From contig MKTI01000006.1 in assembly GCA_001898185.1 (NCBI GenBank), positions 248,001 to 312,000 on the forward strand: a stretch of DNA of 64,000 bases, given 5' to 3'. The notes beneath the pieces were generated by a model, which was not told the origin of the DNA, did no database searches, and saw only the letters and a list, made by a program, of their open reading frames with translations. Both the position numbers and the translations under genes were made by a program. Shown one piece after another: positions 19,145-28,758 of the stretch. Position 1 is the stretch's first letter; each line of letters opens with the position of its first letter. The stretch comes from Cellulomonas sp. 73-145 (GTDB taxonomy: Bacteria; Actinomycetota; Actinomycetes; Actinomycetales; Cellulomonadaceae).

Positions 19145-19375
19145 GGGCGGCGCGTCTCCTCAAGGTTTCACACGCCGCGGAGCGCGCCGCCCGGCGACGG
19201 ACAGGGCGGATCAGTCCACGGTGTTGGAGTTCTCGTCTCAGGACCGGCACGGAACGCGCCAGAAAGACCCTCTCAGTCTACCCTCTGGACGCCTTCGAAC
19301 CCGGTCGCCGGGGCGGACGGGCCCCACGCGGTCACGGCGCCGGTCCTGTGGGCGGGTCGACAGGGCGCCTCGGCG

Positions 19376-20041
19376 TCAGCCCCAGGTGTCGCGCGCACCC
19401 CGGCCACGCACCGTTCGCGGGCCCCTGTTGAACGTCGGCGTGCTGGGGCCGAGCACCCGGACCTCGAGCACGACGTCCTCACCGAGCCGTGCGGCGAAGG
19501 CCCGGAGCAGCTCCTGCTCCATGCCCACCAGCTGGGTACGCCAGGACGTCGACGACGCCTGCGCGACGAGCAACCCGGCCTCGAACGACACGAACCGCAG
19601 GTTCTCGGCCACCATCGGCCCGACCAGCTCCGCCCACCGGTTCTGCAGCTGGCCGGCGACCAGCCCGCCCTGCCAGCCGTGCTCGTTGACCAGCCGGCCG
19701 ACGATGCGGCCGAGCGGCTGTGGGTCACGGCCGTCCGGACCGGCGGCGGTGGGCGGCGCGATGAGCGGAGCGCGAGAGCGCTGACCTGGGCGGACACCAC
19801 GGGCGCGGGCGGCCTGGACGGCTCGGGCCAGCGCGCGTCGGGCGACCTCGGCCGGGGGGGTCGGCGTCCACGTCGCGGCTGCGTCGGACGGACCGTCGGA
19901 CCCACCGTCGCCCGGTGCGGCGGCCGGCGCCGTCGACCGCGACCCCGTGGCGGCCGCCCGCCGTCGGCCGGTCGCCTGGGACGGCGCCGGTGCCCGGCGC
20001 CGGGGGGACGGTCGGTCCCGGTCCGACGTGTCAGAGGACAC
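19376..20041 (-). CDS. DUF721 (DciA-like) domain protein
   Basis: About 221 aa. The N-terminal 120 residues are Arg/Pro/Ala-rich and disordered. The C-terminal part has the DUF721 pattern: [51 protein letters not shown] and [19 protein letters not shown]. In other bacteria DUF721 proteins (DciA) help load the replicative helicase, and the location between recF and gyrB near oriC fits a replication role. The start at GTG 20041 is chosen because GGCGAGG lies upstream and it overlaps the recF stop slightly; GTG 20056 would add five residues. Confidence 0.85.
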   Translation of the reverse strand: MSSDTSDRDRPSPRRRAPAPSQATGRRRAAATGSRSTAPAAAPGDGGSDGPSDAAATWTPTPPAEVARRALARAVQAARARGVRPGQRSRAPLIAPPTAAGPDGRDPQPLGRIVGRLVNEHGWQGGLVAGQLQNRWAELVGPMVAENLRFVSFEAGLLVAQASSTSWRTQLVGMEQELLRAFAARLGEDVVLEVRVLGPSTPTFNRGPRTVRGRGARDTWG

Positions 20042-21269
20042 GGGCGACCTCGCCACCCATCACGTCGACCCGCCCCCCGGTGAGCGCCTCGGGCACGTCG
20101 CCGGGGACCGCAGCGGTGATCAGCACCTGGCCCGCGGGTGCGACCAGCTCCGCGAGACGGTCACGACGGCGCGCGTCGAGCTCGGCGAACACGTCGTCCA
20201 GCACCAGCACCGGGTCGCCGTCCGGACCCCAGTCCGCCGACCAGCCCTCGTCGTCGTGGATGCCCGTGCGCAGCAGCGAGGCGGAGCCCAGGCGTAGGGC
20301 GAGCGCGAACGACCACGACTCGCCGTGGCTCGCGTACCCCTTTGCCGGGAGCTCGCCGAGGGTCAGCACCAGCTCGTCGCGGTGCGGTCCGACCAGGCTG
20401 ACGCCGCGCTCGATCTCCTTGCTGCGCAGCCGACCCATCGCCTCGAGCAGCTGCGCCTCGACGAGGTGCGCCTGCGCCGGCTGGCCCGACTGCTGGTCGT
20501 CGGCCCCCATCGGGTCCGGGGTGTCCGCCGAGGCCCGGTCCGGCGCACCGGTCGCCGCGAGGTTCTGCAGTGACGAGCGGTAGACGATCCGCGCCGCGCC
20601 CTGCCCCGCGCTGACCTGCTCGTACGCAGCCGCGACGGGTCCGGCGAGAGCGCCCACCAACCGCCGGCGCGCCACCGTGATCCGCGCGCCCGTCTCGGCG
20701 AGCTTCCCGTCCCACACGTCGAGCGTCCGCAGGTCGGCCCCGCGGGACGACCGCAGCGCGGCACCGGCGGACTTCAGCAGCGCCGACCGCTGCCGCAGCA
20801 CCCGCTCGTACTCCGCGACCACCGCCGCCATCCGCGGGCTGAGCTGGACCAGCAGCTCGTCGAGGAACCGACGACGACCGTCGGGGTCGCCCTTGACCAG
20901 CGACAGGTCCTCCGGTGCGAACTGCACGGTGCGCAGGATGCCGAGCACGTCGCGTGCCCGGACCGGCGAGCCGCCGTTGACGCGTGCCCGGTTCGCCCGA
21001 CCGGGGGTGATCTCGAGCTCGACGGTGGTGGCGCGGCCGTCGCGGACCACGCGCGTCCGCACCACGGCACGCTGCGCACCGGACCGGACCAGCGCCGCAT
21101 CCGTCGGCACGCGGTGGCTGGACAGCGTCGCGACGTAGCCGATCGCCTCGACAAGGTTCGTCTTGCCCTGACCGTTGGGCCCGACCAGCGCCGTCACACC
21201 GGGCTCGAGCGGCAGCTCGACCGTGGCGTACGAGCGGAAGTCGGTCAGCGACAGGTGCGAGACGAACAC
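20031..21269 (-). CDS. recF: DNA replication and repair protein RecF
   Basis: 412-aa SMC-like ATPase that helps load RecA at gaps via RecOR. It begins [23 protein letters not shown] and has Walker [17 protein letters not shown]. The segment [34 protein letters not shown] carries the signature, followed by [19 protein letters not shown] (Walker B). A GTG start directly follows the gnd stop with no gap. A 20-30 residue insert rich in Ala/Gln/Asp occurs before the PHRDEL motif. Confidence 0.97.
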   Translation of the reverse strand: MFVSHLSLTDFRSYATVELPLEPGVTALVGPNGQGKTNLVEAIGYVATLSSHRVPTDAALVRSGAQRAVVRTRVVRDGRATTVELEITPGRANRARVNGGSPVRARDVLGILRTVQFAPEDLSLVKGDPDGRRRFLDELLVQLSPRMAAVVAEYERVLRQRSALLKSAGAALRSSRGADLRTLDVWDGKLAETGARITVARRRLVGALAGPVAAAYEQVSAGQGAARIVYRSSLQNLAATGAPDRASADTPDPMGADDQQSGQPAQAHLVEAQLLEAMGRLRSKEIERGVSLVGPHRDELVLTLGELPAKGYASHGESWSFALALRLGSASLLRTGIHDDEGWSADWGPDGDPVLVLDDVFAELDARRRDRLAELVAPAGQVLITAAVPGDVPEALTGGRVDVMGGEVARVL

Positions 21270-22199
21270 TCAGGCCTCGGACGAGGGCGGTGCCGTCGGT
21301 GTGACGGTGTCGGCACCGGCGGCTCGGACCGCGTGGCCGCCGAACTGCTGGCGCAGGGCGGCGACGGCCTTGAGCGCCGGCGACTCCTCCTGCCGTGAGG
21401 CGAACCGCGCGAACAGCGACGCGGCGATCACGGGGGCCGGCACGGCGAGCTCGATCGCCTCGTCGACGGTCCACCGGCCCTCGCCGGAGTCCTCGACCCA
21501 GTCGTCGATCTTGTCCAGGCCCGGGTCCTGCTCCAGCGCCGCGACCAGCAGGTCCAGCAGCCAGGAGCGCACGACGGTGCCTCGGGTCCAGGCCTTGATG
21601 GTCCCGTGCACGTCCGTGACGAGGTCCTTCGCCGCGAGCAGCTCGTACCCCTCGGCGTAGGCCTGCATCAGGCCGTACTCCACGCCGTTGTGCACCATCT
21701 TCGAGAAGTGCCCGGCGCCGACCGCGCCGGCGTGCACGAAGCTCTCGGCGCGCGGTCCCTCGGGTCGGAGGGCGTCGAACACCGGCATCGCCCTGGCGAC
21801 CAGGTCGGCGTCGCCGCCGACCATGAGGCCGTACCCGTTCTCCAGGCCCCAGACGCCACCGGAGACGCCGGCATCGAGGAAACCGATGCCGCGCTCGGCG
21901 AGCAGGTCCGCGTGCGGCTTGTCGTCCTGGTAGTACGAGTTGCCGCCGTCGATGACGGCGTCGCCGGCGGTCAGCAGCTCGGCCAGCTGGTGCACCACCG
22001 CGTCGGTGATCGGGCCGCTCGGCACCATCACCCAGACGATCCGCTCGCCGGCCGGCAGCGCCTGGACCAGCGCCTCCAGCGACGGGACGTCGCTGACGTC
22101 CTGGTTGCGGTCGTACCCCGTGACCTCCACGCCGCCGCGCCGCAGGCGCTCGCGCATGTTGGCACCCATCTTGCCCAGACCCACCAACCCGATGTGCAT
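21270..22199 (-). CDS. gnd: 6-phosphogluconate dehydrogenase, short form (decarboxylating)
   Basis: 309-aa dehydrogenase that converts 6-phosphogluconate to ribulose 5-phosphate. It begins HIGLVGLGKMGANMRERL (Rossmann GxGxMG) and has VIDGGNSYYQDD, DAGVSGGVWGLENGYGLMVGG and HFSKMVHNGVEYGLMQAYAEGYELL. Length and the acidic residue after beta-2 (GYDRNQD) fit the short GndA/YqeC-type enzymes that often prefer NAD. The ATG at 22199 is preferred over a GTG three codons earlier. A gnd gene between dnaN and recF is typical of Micrococcales and relatives. Confidence 0.95.
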   Translation of the reverse strand: MHIGLVGLGKMGANMRERLRRGGVEVTGYDRNQDVSDVPSLEALVQALPAGERIVWVMVPSGPITDAVVHQLAELLTAGDAVIDGGNSYYQDDKPHADLLAERGIGFLDAGVSGGVWGLENGYGLMVGGDADLVARAMPVFDALRPEGPRAESFVHAGAVGAGHFSKMVHNGVEYGLMQAYAEGYELLAAKDLVTDVHGTIKAWTRGTVVRSWLLDLLVAALEQDPGLDKIDDWVEDSGEGRWTVDEAIELAVPAPVIAASLFARFASRQEESPALKAVAALRQQFGGHAVRAAGADTVTPTAPPSSEA

Positions 22200-22242
22200 G
22201 GGCCCCACTGTGCCTTACGCGCGCTGCCGGTGCAGACGCCGG

Positions 22243-23373
22243 TCAGCCGGCGAAGCGGATGGGGACCAGCAGGTAGCGGTACGCCTGGGAGTCCTCGCCG
22301 TTCAGCTCCGCCTGCCCGGTGAACTCGACCGGCTTGTTCGGGTGCGTGAACGACAGCCGGACGAACGGCGAGTCCAGCGCGCCCAGGCCGTCGAGCAGGA
22401 ACTGCGGGTTGAACGCCACCGAGATCGGCTCGCCCACCAGCACGGCCTCGAGCGCCTCGGACGCCTGCGCGTCGTCGCCCTGACCCGCCTCGAGCACAAC
22501 CTGACCGTCGGTGAAGCTCAGCCGGATCGGGGTGTTGCGCTCGGCGACCAGCGCCACGCGCTTCGCGGCCTCGGTCAGCGCGGGCTTGTCGATCACGGCG
22601 TGGATAGGAGTCTCGTCCGGGAACAGCCGGCGCACCGCCGGGTAGTCGCCGTCCACCAGCAGCGACGTGCTGTGCCGGCCGCCCGCCTCGAAGCCGATCA
22701 GGTCGACACCACCGCCCGTCGACAGCGCGACGGTGACCGATCCGGACCCGCCGAGCGACTTCGCGGCGTCCGACAGGGTGCGCGCACGGACCAGGGCCAC
22801 GCTCGAGTACCCCGGCGTCGCCGGCTTCCACGACAGCTCGCGGAGCGCGAGGCGGTAGCGGTCGGTCGCGAGCAGCGTGACCTTCTCCCCGTCGATCTCC
22901 ATCCGCACGCCCGTGAGCAGCGGCAACGTGTCGTCACGGCTGGCGGCGACGGACACCTGGGCGACCGCGTGGGTCAGCTCCTCGCCGTCGACGACACCTG
23001 CCACGGGAGGCATCGCGGGCAGCGTCGGGTAGTCCTCGACCGGCATCGTGAGCAGCGTGAAGCGGCTCGCACCGCACGTGACCTGCACCTTCGTGCCGTC
23101 GAGCACCACGTCGACGGGCTTGGCGGGCAGCGCACGGGAGATCTCGGCGAGCAGCCGGCCGGAGACGAGCACCGTGCCGGGCTCGGTGACGTCGGCGGGG
23201 ATCTGGGAGCGGGCCGACACCTCGTAGTCGAAGCTCGACAGCTGCAGGGTGCCGGTGGTGTCCGCCTCGATGCGAACACCGGCCAGCACCGGGACCGGAG
23301 GGCGGGTCGGCAGGCTTCGCGCGGTCCACGTCACCGCGTCCGCCAGGACGTCACGGTCGACCCGGAACCTCAT
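22243..23373 (-). CDS. dnaN: DNA polymerase III sliding clamp (beta subunit)
   Basis: 376 aa beginning MRFRVDRDVLADAVTWTARSLPTR, the usual actinobacterial clamp N-terminus. Three repeats of the clamp fold are evident (for example ISRALP.KPV, TLPLLTGVRMEIDGE and YLLVPIRFAG at the end). It encircles DNA and tethers polymerase and other partners. The ATG at 23373 is chosen over longer frame extensions that run into oriC. The gene is transcribed away from oriC. Confidence 0.97.
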   Translation of the reverse strand: MRFRVDRDVLADAVTWTARSLPTRPPVPVLAGVRIEADTTGTLQLSSFDYEVSARSQIPADVTEPGTVLVSGRLLAEISRALPAKPVDVVLDGTKVQVTCGASRFTLLTMPVEDYPTLPAMPPVAGVVDGEELTHAVAQVSVAASRDDTLPLLTGVRMEIDGEKVTLLATDRYRLALRELSWKPATPGYSSVALVRARTLSDAAKSLGGSGSVTVALSTGGGVDLIGFEAGGRHSTSLLVDGDYPAVRRLFPDETPIHAVIDKPALTEAAKRVALVAERNTPIRLSFTDGQVVLEAGQGDDAQASEALEAVLVGEPISVAFNPQFLLDGLGALDSPFVRLSFTHPNKPVEFTGQAELNGEDSQAYRYLLVPIRFAG

Positions 23374-24130
23374 GCGCCACTCCTCGTCGTCGGACCTCGT
23401 ACCACCCGGTGCGCGGTAGGGCCGCGACCATGCCGGTGCATCGGTCGGGGTGGGGCACGGGTTGAGCGGAACACTACGCGACAGCCGTCGGCCGGACAGG
23501 AGGCGCCCCGGTCGCGACTGGGCGACGGTGGGGGTGTGGGCGGCTCGGCGTGCAGCAGCCGTCACGGCGCGGGTCGGGCGGCGTCGGGCCGGTGCCTGTC
23601 AGACGTTGGTGTGCACCGGATCTGGATGACAAGAAGTGTCGTCATCGTCATCGCACCTGTGAGTGATGTGGACGAGGTGGTCTCGTCGCAGGTCGCATGG
23701 CACGTCGGCGTGTGGACGCGACCTGTGGGTGACGCGCGCCGGTCGGGGACGTCGGTGGACGTGTGATTCGTCGTCCACGGCGACGCACAGCCGTGTCTGA
23801 TTCGGTCCACACGATTCGGCAGCTCATCCACCGTCATCCACAGGTGTGTACACAGGTGTTGACGATTCGTCCCATGCAAGTTTCAGGGAGTGGATGAAGG
23901 TTGTTCGAGCCCGCCCGCGGGCGCCCTCGGGGGGCCGCTCCTGGTGCCGGCGGGGGCTGTACTCCAGCTGTGGAGTGTGGCAAGGGCGTCACGTCGCTGC
24001 AGGTCAGCGCGGTGCGAGGGCCGGGGCGTCGTGGTCGGGCTCGGCGGCGGGCGACGTTTGTCGCCGGCGATCCCGAGTTATCCCCAGCCTGGGCTCAACC
24101 CTGTGGACAAAGGATGGGACGATCGTCCCG
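23374..24130. other. Chromosomal replication origin (oriC) between dnaN and dnaA
   Basis: A 757-base gene-free stretch with a cluster of DnaA-box-like sequences (consensus TTGTCCACA): an exact match on the minus strand at 24102-24110; one-mismatch sites at 23667-23675 (minus), 23834-23842 (TCATCCACA) and 24078-24086 (TTATCCCCA); and weaker ones at 23711-23719, 23771-23779 and 23803-23811. Least GC-rich part is about 23760-23900, a candidate unwinding region. dnaN-oriC-dnaA is the canonical actinobacterial position. Small frames inside show no family features. Confidence 0.88.
24102..24110 (-). promoter_or_regulatory. Exact DnaA box in oriC
   Basis: TGTGGACAA on the plus strand, i.e. TTGTCCACA on the minus strand, 20 bases beyond the dnaA stop codon. 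It is the only perfect actinobacterial consensus box I found in oriC. Confidence 0.8.
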
Positions 24131-25633
24131 TCAGCCCCGGTTCTGCTGCTTGATGCGGTTGGTGAGCTCGGTGACCTGGTTGTAGATGGACCGTCGCTCA
24201 GCCATCAGCTCGCGGATCTTGCGGTTCGCGTGCATGACCGTCGTGTGGTCGCGGCCGCCGAACGCCTGGCCGATCTTCGGCAGGGAGAGGTCCGTCAGCT
24301 CACGGCAGAGGTACATCGCGATCTGCCGCGCCGTGACCAGCACCCGGGAGCGGCTGGAGCCGCAGATGTCCTCGATGGTCAGTCCGAAGTAGGCGGCCGT
24401 CTGGCCGATCACCGCGGTGGCCGTGATCTCCGCGGAGTCGTCGTCCGTGATGAGGTCCTTCAGGACGATCTCGGCGACCGTGAGGTCCACGGGCTGGCGG
24501 TTGAGGTTGGCGAACGCCGTGACGCGGATCAGCGCACCCTCGAGCTCGCGGATGTTGCTGGAGATCTTGGACGCGATGTACTCGAGCACGTCGTCCGGGG
24601 CCTGGAGGCGTTCCGACCCGGCCTTCTTGCGGAGGATCGCGATGCGCGTCTCGAGGTCCGGGGGCTGGACGTCGGTGATCAGGCCCCACTCGAAGCGGGA
24701 CCGCATGCGGTCCTCGAAGCCGTTGAGCTGCTTGGGCGGCAGGTCGGAGGTCAGCACCACCTGCTTGTTCGCGTTGTGCAGGGTGTTGAACGTGTGGAAG
24801 AACTCCTCCATCGTCTGTTCCTTGCCCTGCAGGAACTGGATGTCGTCGACGAGGAGCACGTCGACCTCCCGGTAGCGGCGCTGGAAGGCGCCGGCCTTGC
24901 CCTCGGAGATCGAGTTGATGAAGTCGTTGGTGAACTCCTCCGAGTTCACGTAGCGCACGCGGATCGCCGGGTAGAGGTTCTGCGCGTAGTGCCCGATGGC
25001 GTGCAGCAGATGCGTCTTGCCCAGTCCCGAGCCGCCGTAGATGAACAGCGGGTTGTAGGCCTTGGCCGGCGCCTCGGCCACGGCGACCGCGGCCGCGTGC
25101 GCGAACCGGTTGGACGACCCGATGACGAAGGTCTCGAACAGGTACTTCGGGTTCAGCCGCGCGTGCTCCACCGGCGGGCGGCGGTGCGCGGCCGAGGGCC
25201 GGTCGTCCGACGAGGCAGCAGGGGACGGTGCCGGGGGTACGACGGTGAGCGGCGCACGTGCCACGCCGTCGTGACCGAGACCGTCCGACGTGAGGGACGC
25301 GCTGGTGCCCGCACCTGTCACCGCAGCACCTGAGGTGAGCCCGTCGCCCGGGCCCGAGGCGCCCTGCTCGACGGACGGGTCGACCGTGATGGCGAACCGG
25401 GCCTCGCGCTGGAGGGACTCACGGAGGGCGTCGGTCACCTCGGCCCGCACCCGGGTCTCGAGGTACTCCTTGGTCAGCTCGTTGCCGACTGCGAGGAGCA
25501 GGGTGCCGTCGACGAGGGCGAGCGGACGGGCGAGGCGGACGAAGGCGAGCTGACGGGGCGTGATGTCGGGGCTCTGCTCGAGGTTCGCGACCACGTGACC
25601 CCACACTGCGGCCAGTTCGTCGTCCTGTGTCAC
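24131..25633 (-). CDS. dnaA: Chromosomal replication initiator DnaA
   Basis: 500-aa AAA+ initiator that binds DnaA boxes and melts oriC. Domain I starts TQDDELAAVWGHVVANLEQ; a Pro/Ala/Ser-rich domain II spans roughly residues 90-165. Domain III begins LNPKYLFETFVIGSSNRFAHAAA and has Walker A GGSGLGKTHLLH and Walker B VLLVDDIQFLQGKEQT. Domain IV ends with the signature FGGRDHTTVMHANRKI. The GTG at 25633 has GAGGG upstream. The frame runs on well beyond this start on the 5' side, but that extension resembles no DnaA sequence. Two DnaA-box-like sites lie upstream. Confidence 0.98.
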   Translation of the reverse strand: MTQDDELAAVWGHVVANLEQSPDITPRQLAFVRLARPLALVDGTLLLAVGNELTKEYLETRVRAEVTDALRESLQREARFAITVDPSVEQGASGPGDGLTSGAAVTGAGTSASLTSDGLGHDGVARAPLTVVPPAPSPAASSDDRPSAAHRRPPVEHARLNPKYLFETFVIGSSNRFAHAAAVAVAEAPAKAYNPLFIYGGSGLGKTHLLHAIGHYAQNLYPAIRVRYVNSEEFTNDFINSISEGKAGAFQRRYREVDVLLVDDIQFLQGKEQTMEEFFHTFNTLHNANKQVVLTSDLPPKQLNGFEDRMRSRFEWGLITDVQPPDLETRIAILRKKAGSERLQAPDDVLEYIASKISSNIRELEGALIRVTAFANLNRQPVDLTVAEIVLKDLITDDDSAEITATAVIGQTAAYFGLTIEDICGSSRSRVLVTARQIAMYLCRELTDLSLPKIGQAFGGRDHTTVMHANRKIRELMAERRSIYNQVTELTNRIKQQNRG

Positions 25634-25697
25634 GTCCCGCCCTCGTACTCGATCGCCAAGGTCGCCGAGTCTGGCACGCACGCCACCGTCCACACGG

Positions 25698-25706
25698 TTG
25701 TCCACA
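25698..25706 (+). promoter_or_regulatory. Exact DnaA box upstream of dnaA
   Basis: TTGTCCACA, 65 bases upstream of the dnaA GTG. A related CCGTCCACA is at 25686-25694. The placement suits autoregulation of dnaA, as established in other bacteria. Confidence 0.75.
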
Positions 25707-25900
25707 CCTGTGTGCGAAGCGCAGAGGGGTGCCGCGAGGCGTGCGTGGGGCGATGACGGCGGTTCGTTCGACCGCGCGACGACCACAGATGCTAAACCGT
25801 TCGCCGGGGTGGTGGGAGTGTCTGAAAGGGTGAGGTCGGCGAGTCGTCGGTGTGTCGACTGGACAGGACCACGCCCGAGGGTCAGGGCGCCCGAGCCCAT

Positions 25901-25930
25901 TTGACCCTTCTCCAGCCCCCGGCGTACCGT
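25901..25930 (+). promoter_or_regulatory. Promoter of the rpmH-rnpA-yidD-yidC-jag operon
   Basis: TTGACC at 25901-25906 and TACCGT at 25925-25930 are separated by 18 bases, near the housekeeping consensus. The predicted leader before the rpmH GTG (26080) is about 140 bases. Confidence 0.6.
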
Positions 25931-26079
25931 GGTCCAGCCTTCTGAAGGCTCCTGCTGGCGCGCCCAGACGCCATCGCGCACACGTGGCGCGACACCACGG
26001 AGCCGTCCAGCCCGGCACCGGACCTGCACCACCACCTGGTGCGCGTGGCACGCGCGCCGAATGCCCTTTGGAGACCGAC

Positions 26080-26217
26080 GTGACCAAGCGCACCTTCCAG
26101 CCGAACAACCGGCGTCGTGCGAAGACCCACGGCTTCCGCCTGCGGATGCGTACCCGCGCCGGGCGCGCCATCCTCTCCGCGCGGCGCCGCAAGGGCCGTG
26201 CGGAGCTGTCCGCCTGA
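26080..26217 (+). CDS. rpmH: 50S ribosomal protein bL34
   Basis: 45 aa: starts [19 protein letters not shown] and continues through [18 protein letters not shown], the highly conserved L34 sequence. Start is GTG at 26080. It is the first gene of the plus-strand operon that faces dnaA across the intergenic region, and is followed 11 bases later by rnpA. Confidence 0.98.
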   Translation: MTKRTFQPNNRRRAKTHGFRLRMRTRAGRAILSARRRKGRAELSA

Positions 26218-26228
26218 CAGCTGCGCCG

Positions 26229-26594
26229 GTGCTGCCAGCAGCGCACCGGATGCGCCGTTCCGCGGACTTCGAGCGGGCGGTGCGAAGGGGTGCGCGTGGC
26301 GGGCGCGAGTCGTTGGTGGTCCACCTGACGTTCGAGACCGACCCCGGGCCTGCGAGCCCGGTGGTCGGTCTCGTCGTGTCCAAGGCGGTGGGCAACGCGG
26401 TGACGCGCAACCGGGTCAAACGGCGGTTGCGTGAGCTGGTGCGCGCTCGTCTCGACGTCCTGCCGCAGCGGTCGTCCGTCGTGGTCCGGGCACTGGCGCC
26501 GGCGGCTCAGCTCCCGTACGAGCAGCTGGGCGCCGATCTCGACGGCGCGATCCGGACGGCCGTGCGCCGCGCTGGTCGGGGGGCTGCGGCATGA
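26229..26594 (+). CDS. rnpA: Ribonuclease P protein component
   Basis: 121-aa basic protein that assists the RNase P RNA in 5' tRNA processing. From the GTG at 26229 it reads [20 protein letters not shown], then [26 protein letters not shown] (the RNR signature), and ends with a short Arg/Ala tail. The GTG start restores the usual family beginning (MLPxxHRMRRSxDF). The end overlaps yidD by 4 bases. Confidence 0.96.
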   Translation: MLPAAHRMRRSADFERAVRRGARGGRESLVVHLTFETDPGPASPVVGLVVSKAVGNAVTRNRVKRRLRELVRARLDVLPQRSSVVVRALAPAAQLPYEQLGADLDGAIRTAVRRAGRGAAA

Positions 26595-26917
26595 CCGCGG
26601 CCACCGGGTCCCGCGTCCCGTGGTCGCCGGGGCACGTCCTTCGAGTGATCGCGGGCATCCCCCGGGGTGCGCTGCTCGGAGCGCTCCGGCTCTATCAGCT
26701 CTACGTCTCGCCGATGCGTCCCCCGACGTGCCGGTTCTACCCGTCCTGCTCCCAGTACGCCGTCATCGCGGTGACCCGTCACGGCGCGCTGCGGGGCAGC
26801 TGGCTGGCCGCGCGCCGGCTGCTGCGGTGCAACCCCTGGAACCCGGGCGGCGTCGATGACGTTCCTCCTGCCGGTGCCGGGCACCGGCACCATCACGTGG
26901 CCCCGGCCACCCGCTGA
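26591..26917 (+). CDS. yidD: Membrane protein insertion efficiency factor YidD
   Basis: 108 aa. The core [38 protein letters not shown] carries the three conserved cysteines, and [16 protein letters not shown] is also canonical. The C-terminus ends in a His-rich tail (HRHHHVAP). It starts with ATG overlapping the rnpA stop and precedes yidC by 20 bases, with which it cooperates in membrane protein insertion. Confidence 0.95.
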   Translation: MTAATGSRVPWSPGHVLRVIAGIPRGALLGALRLYQLYVSPMRPPTCRFYPSCSQYAVIAVTRHGALRGSWLAARRLLRCNPWNPGGVDDVPPAGAGHRHHHVAPATR

Positions 26918-26937
26918 GTCTCGAGGAGACCCACCGC

Positions 26938-28182
26938 ATGAACTGGTTCGACGGTCTGCTGTGGCCGATCATGGTCGCGGTCGCGTGGATCATGGTGCAG
27001 TTCCACAAGCTGTTCACCGCCCTCGGTCTGCAGGAGTCCGGCGGTGCGGCGTGGACGCTGTCCATCGTCGGCCTGGTCATCGTCATCCGGGTGGCTCTGA
27101 TCCCGCTGTTCGTGCGGCAGATCAAGGCGTCCCGCGGGATGCAGCTGATCCAGCCCGAGATGCAGGCGATCCAGAAGAAGTACAAGGGCAAGACGGATCC
27201 CGCGTCCCGCGAGGCGATGAGCCGCGAGACGATGGAGCTGTACCGCAAGCACAACACGAACCCGTTCTCGTCGTGCCTGCCGATCCTGGCCCAGTCCCCC
27301 ATCTTCTTCGCCCTGTTCCGGGTGCTGAACTCCCTCACGCTGCTGTCGCAGGGCAAGTACGCAGGTGGCAAGACGCACATCGGCCCGCTGACGCAGGAGC
27401 TCGCGCGGCAGGCTGAGTCGGCGACCGTCTTCGGTGCGCCGCTGTCCGGCACCTTCATGCGCGCGGCCGGGAACACGCAGGTGCAGGTGGTGACGATCAT
27501 CCTGATCGTCGCGATGGCCCTGACGACGTTCACCACGCAGCGCCAGCTGACGATGAAGAACATGCCGAAGGCGGCGCTGGAAGGCCCGATGGCGCAGCAG
27601 CAGAAGATGCTGCTCTACCTGATGCCGCTGATCTTCGCGTTCTCGGGCGTGAACTTCCCGATCGGTGTGCTCGTCTACTGGACCACCACCAACCTGTGGT
27701 CGATGGGCCAGCAGTTCTACACGATCCGGCGGATGCCGGCCCCGGGCTCGCAGGCCGAGGCGCAGCTGAAGGAGCGGCAGGCGCGCCGCGCCTCCCACCA
27801 TGGTGGTGCCGCGGCCGACGCCGCCCCGCTGCTCGAGATGGACGAGAAGCCGCGGGTGAGCGGTCAGCGTCAGCAGCCGAAGCGCAAGGACCGGGCGAAG
27901 GCTCGTCCGGGCATCGGTGAGGCCCAGACTGGTGCCGCCACCTCCGCGTCGGGCGCCCCGTCGTCCACCACGGACTCGGGCGCCGAGAGCTCGCCGGCGC
28001 CGAAGGTGGCATCCAAGCAGGCGGCCGATGGCGCGGTGCAGCCGGAGAAGCGCAGCTCAGGCGCTCGATCCGTGCCCGGTGCGGGCGAGACGGACGCGGC
28101 GTCGGAGAGCGGAGCGGCGGCCAAGCCGGTGCGGAAGAAGAAGTCTGACGGCGGGTCGACGACGTCCCGTCCGGAGATGTGA
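26938..28182 (+). CDS. yidC: Membrane protein insertase YidC
   Basis: 414-aa polytopic insertase. It begins NWFDGLLWPIMVAVAWIMVQFHKLFTALG, then has the family core RQIKASRGMQLIQPEMQAIQKKYKGKTDP and YRKHNTNPFSSCLPILAQSPIFFALFRVL. Later membrane segments lie near VVTIILIVAMALTTFTTQRQ and YLMPLIFAFSGVNFPIGVLVYWTTTNLWSM. A charged Lys/Ala/Ser tail of about 130 residues follows and may bind ribosomes. It lies between yidD and jag in the usual order. Confidence 0.97.
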   Translation: MNWFDGLLWPIMVAVAWIMVQFHKLFTALGLQESGGAAWTLSIVGLVIVIRVALIPLFVRQIKASRGMQLIQPEMQAIQKKYKGKTDPASREAMSRETMELYRKHNTNPFSSCLPILAQSPIFFALFRVLNSLTLLSQGKYAGGKTHIGPLTQELARQAESATVFGAPLSGTFMRAAGNTQVQVVTIILIVAMALTTFTTQRQLTMKNMPKAALEGPMAQQQKMLLYLMPLIFAFSGVNFPIGVLVYWTTTNLWSMGQQFYTIRRMPAPGSQAEAQLKERQARRASHHGGAAADAAPLLEMDEKPRVSGQRQQPKRKDRAKARPGIGEAQTGAATSASGAPSSTTDSGAESSPAPKVASKQAADGAVQPEKRSSGARSVPGAGETDAASESGAAAKPVRKKKSDGGSTTSRPEM

Positions 28183-28207
28183 CGACGTGGCTGGAGCACA
28201 GGAGACC

Positions 28208-28726
28208 ATGAACGACGTGACGACCACACCCGATGTGTCCGGCGGGGCCGACCAGCTCAAGCGCCTCGAGGAGGAGGGGGAGATCGCAGCCGACTACCTC
28301 GAGGAGTTGCTCGACATCGCGGATCTCGGTGGAGACATCGACATCGACGTGGAGCACGGGCGCGCCGCGGTGGAGATCGTCGCCGAGGACAGTGCCGATC
28401 GATCGCTCGGACGGCTCGTCGGTAAGGACGGCGAGGTCCTCGAGGCGCTGCAGGAGCTGACGCGGCTGGCTGTCCAGACGAAGACCGGCGATCGCAGCCG
28501 GCTGATGCTGGACATCGCCGGCTACCGCGCTGGTCGGCGCGCCGAGCTCGTCGCCATCGCCGAGGAGGCCATCGGCCGGGTTCACGCGAGCGGAGCGCCC
28601 GTTGCGCTGGAGCCGATGAACCCCTTCGAGCGCAAGGTGGTGCACGACGCCGTCGCGGCCGCAGGGCTGCTGAGCGACTCGGACGGCGAGGAGCCCAACC
28701 GGTTCGTCGTGGTGCGGCCCGCGTAG
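28208..28726 (+). CDS. jag: Jag/KhpB RNA-binding protein (KH-R3H)
   Basis: 172 aa. KH domain: GRLVGKDGEVLEALQELTRLAVQ with the GxxG loop. R3H domain: EPMNPFERKVVHDAV. No separate Jag_N domain is present, as in most actinobacterial versions. Such proteins bind RNA with KhpA and influence cell elongation in Gram-positive bacteria. ATG at 28208, 25 bases after yidC. A 38-bp palindrome containing a parS site starts 32 bases after the stop. Confidence 0.95.
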   Translation: MNDVTTTPDVSGGADQLKRLEEEGEIAADYLEELLDIADLGGDIDIDVEHGRAAVEIVAEDSADRSLGRLVGKDGEVLEALQELTRLAVQTKTGDRSRLMLDIAGYRAGRRAELVAIAEEAIGRVHASGAPVALEPMNPFERKVVHDAVAAAGLLSDSDGEEPNRFVVVRPA

Positions 28727-28758
28727 AGCAGGTCCAGCCGCCCGTGGGTGGCGGGAGA

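Larger units (their letters stand above)
25634..26079. other. dnaA-rpmH divergent intergenic region
   Basis: 446 bases without a gene. It holds a perfect DnaA box at 25698-25706, a weaker one at 25686-25694, and a rpmH promoter at 25901-25930. Several short frames have no recognisable product. Confidence 0.7.

Noticed and set aside
24131..26419. DnaA as a 762-residue protein
   Set aside because: The extra N-terminal part overlaps rpmH and rnpA and has no DnaA-like sequence. GTG 25633 gives the normal domain I.
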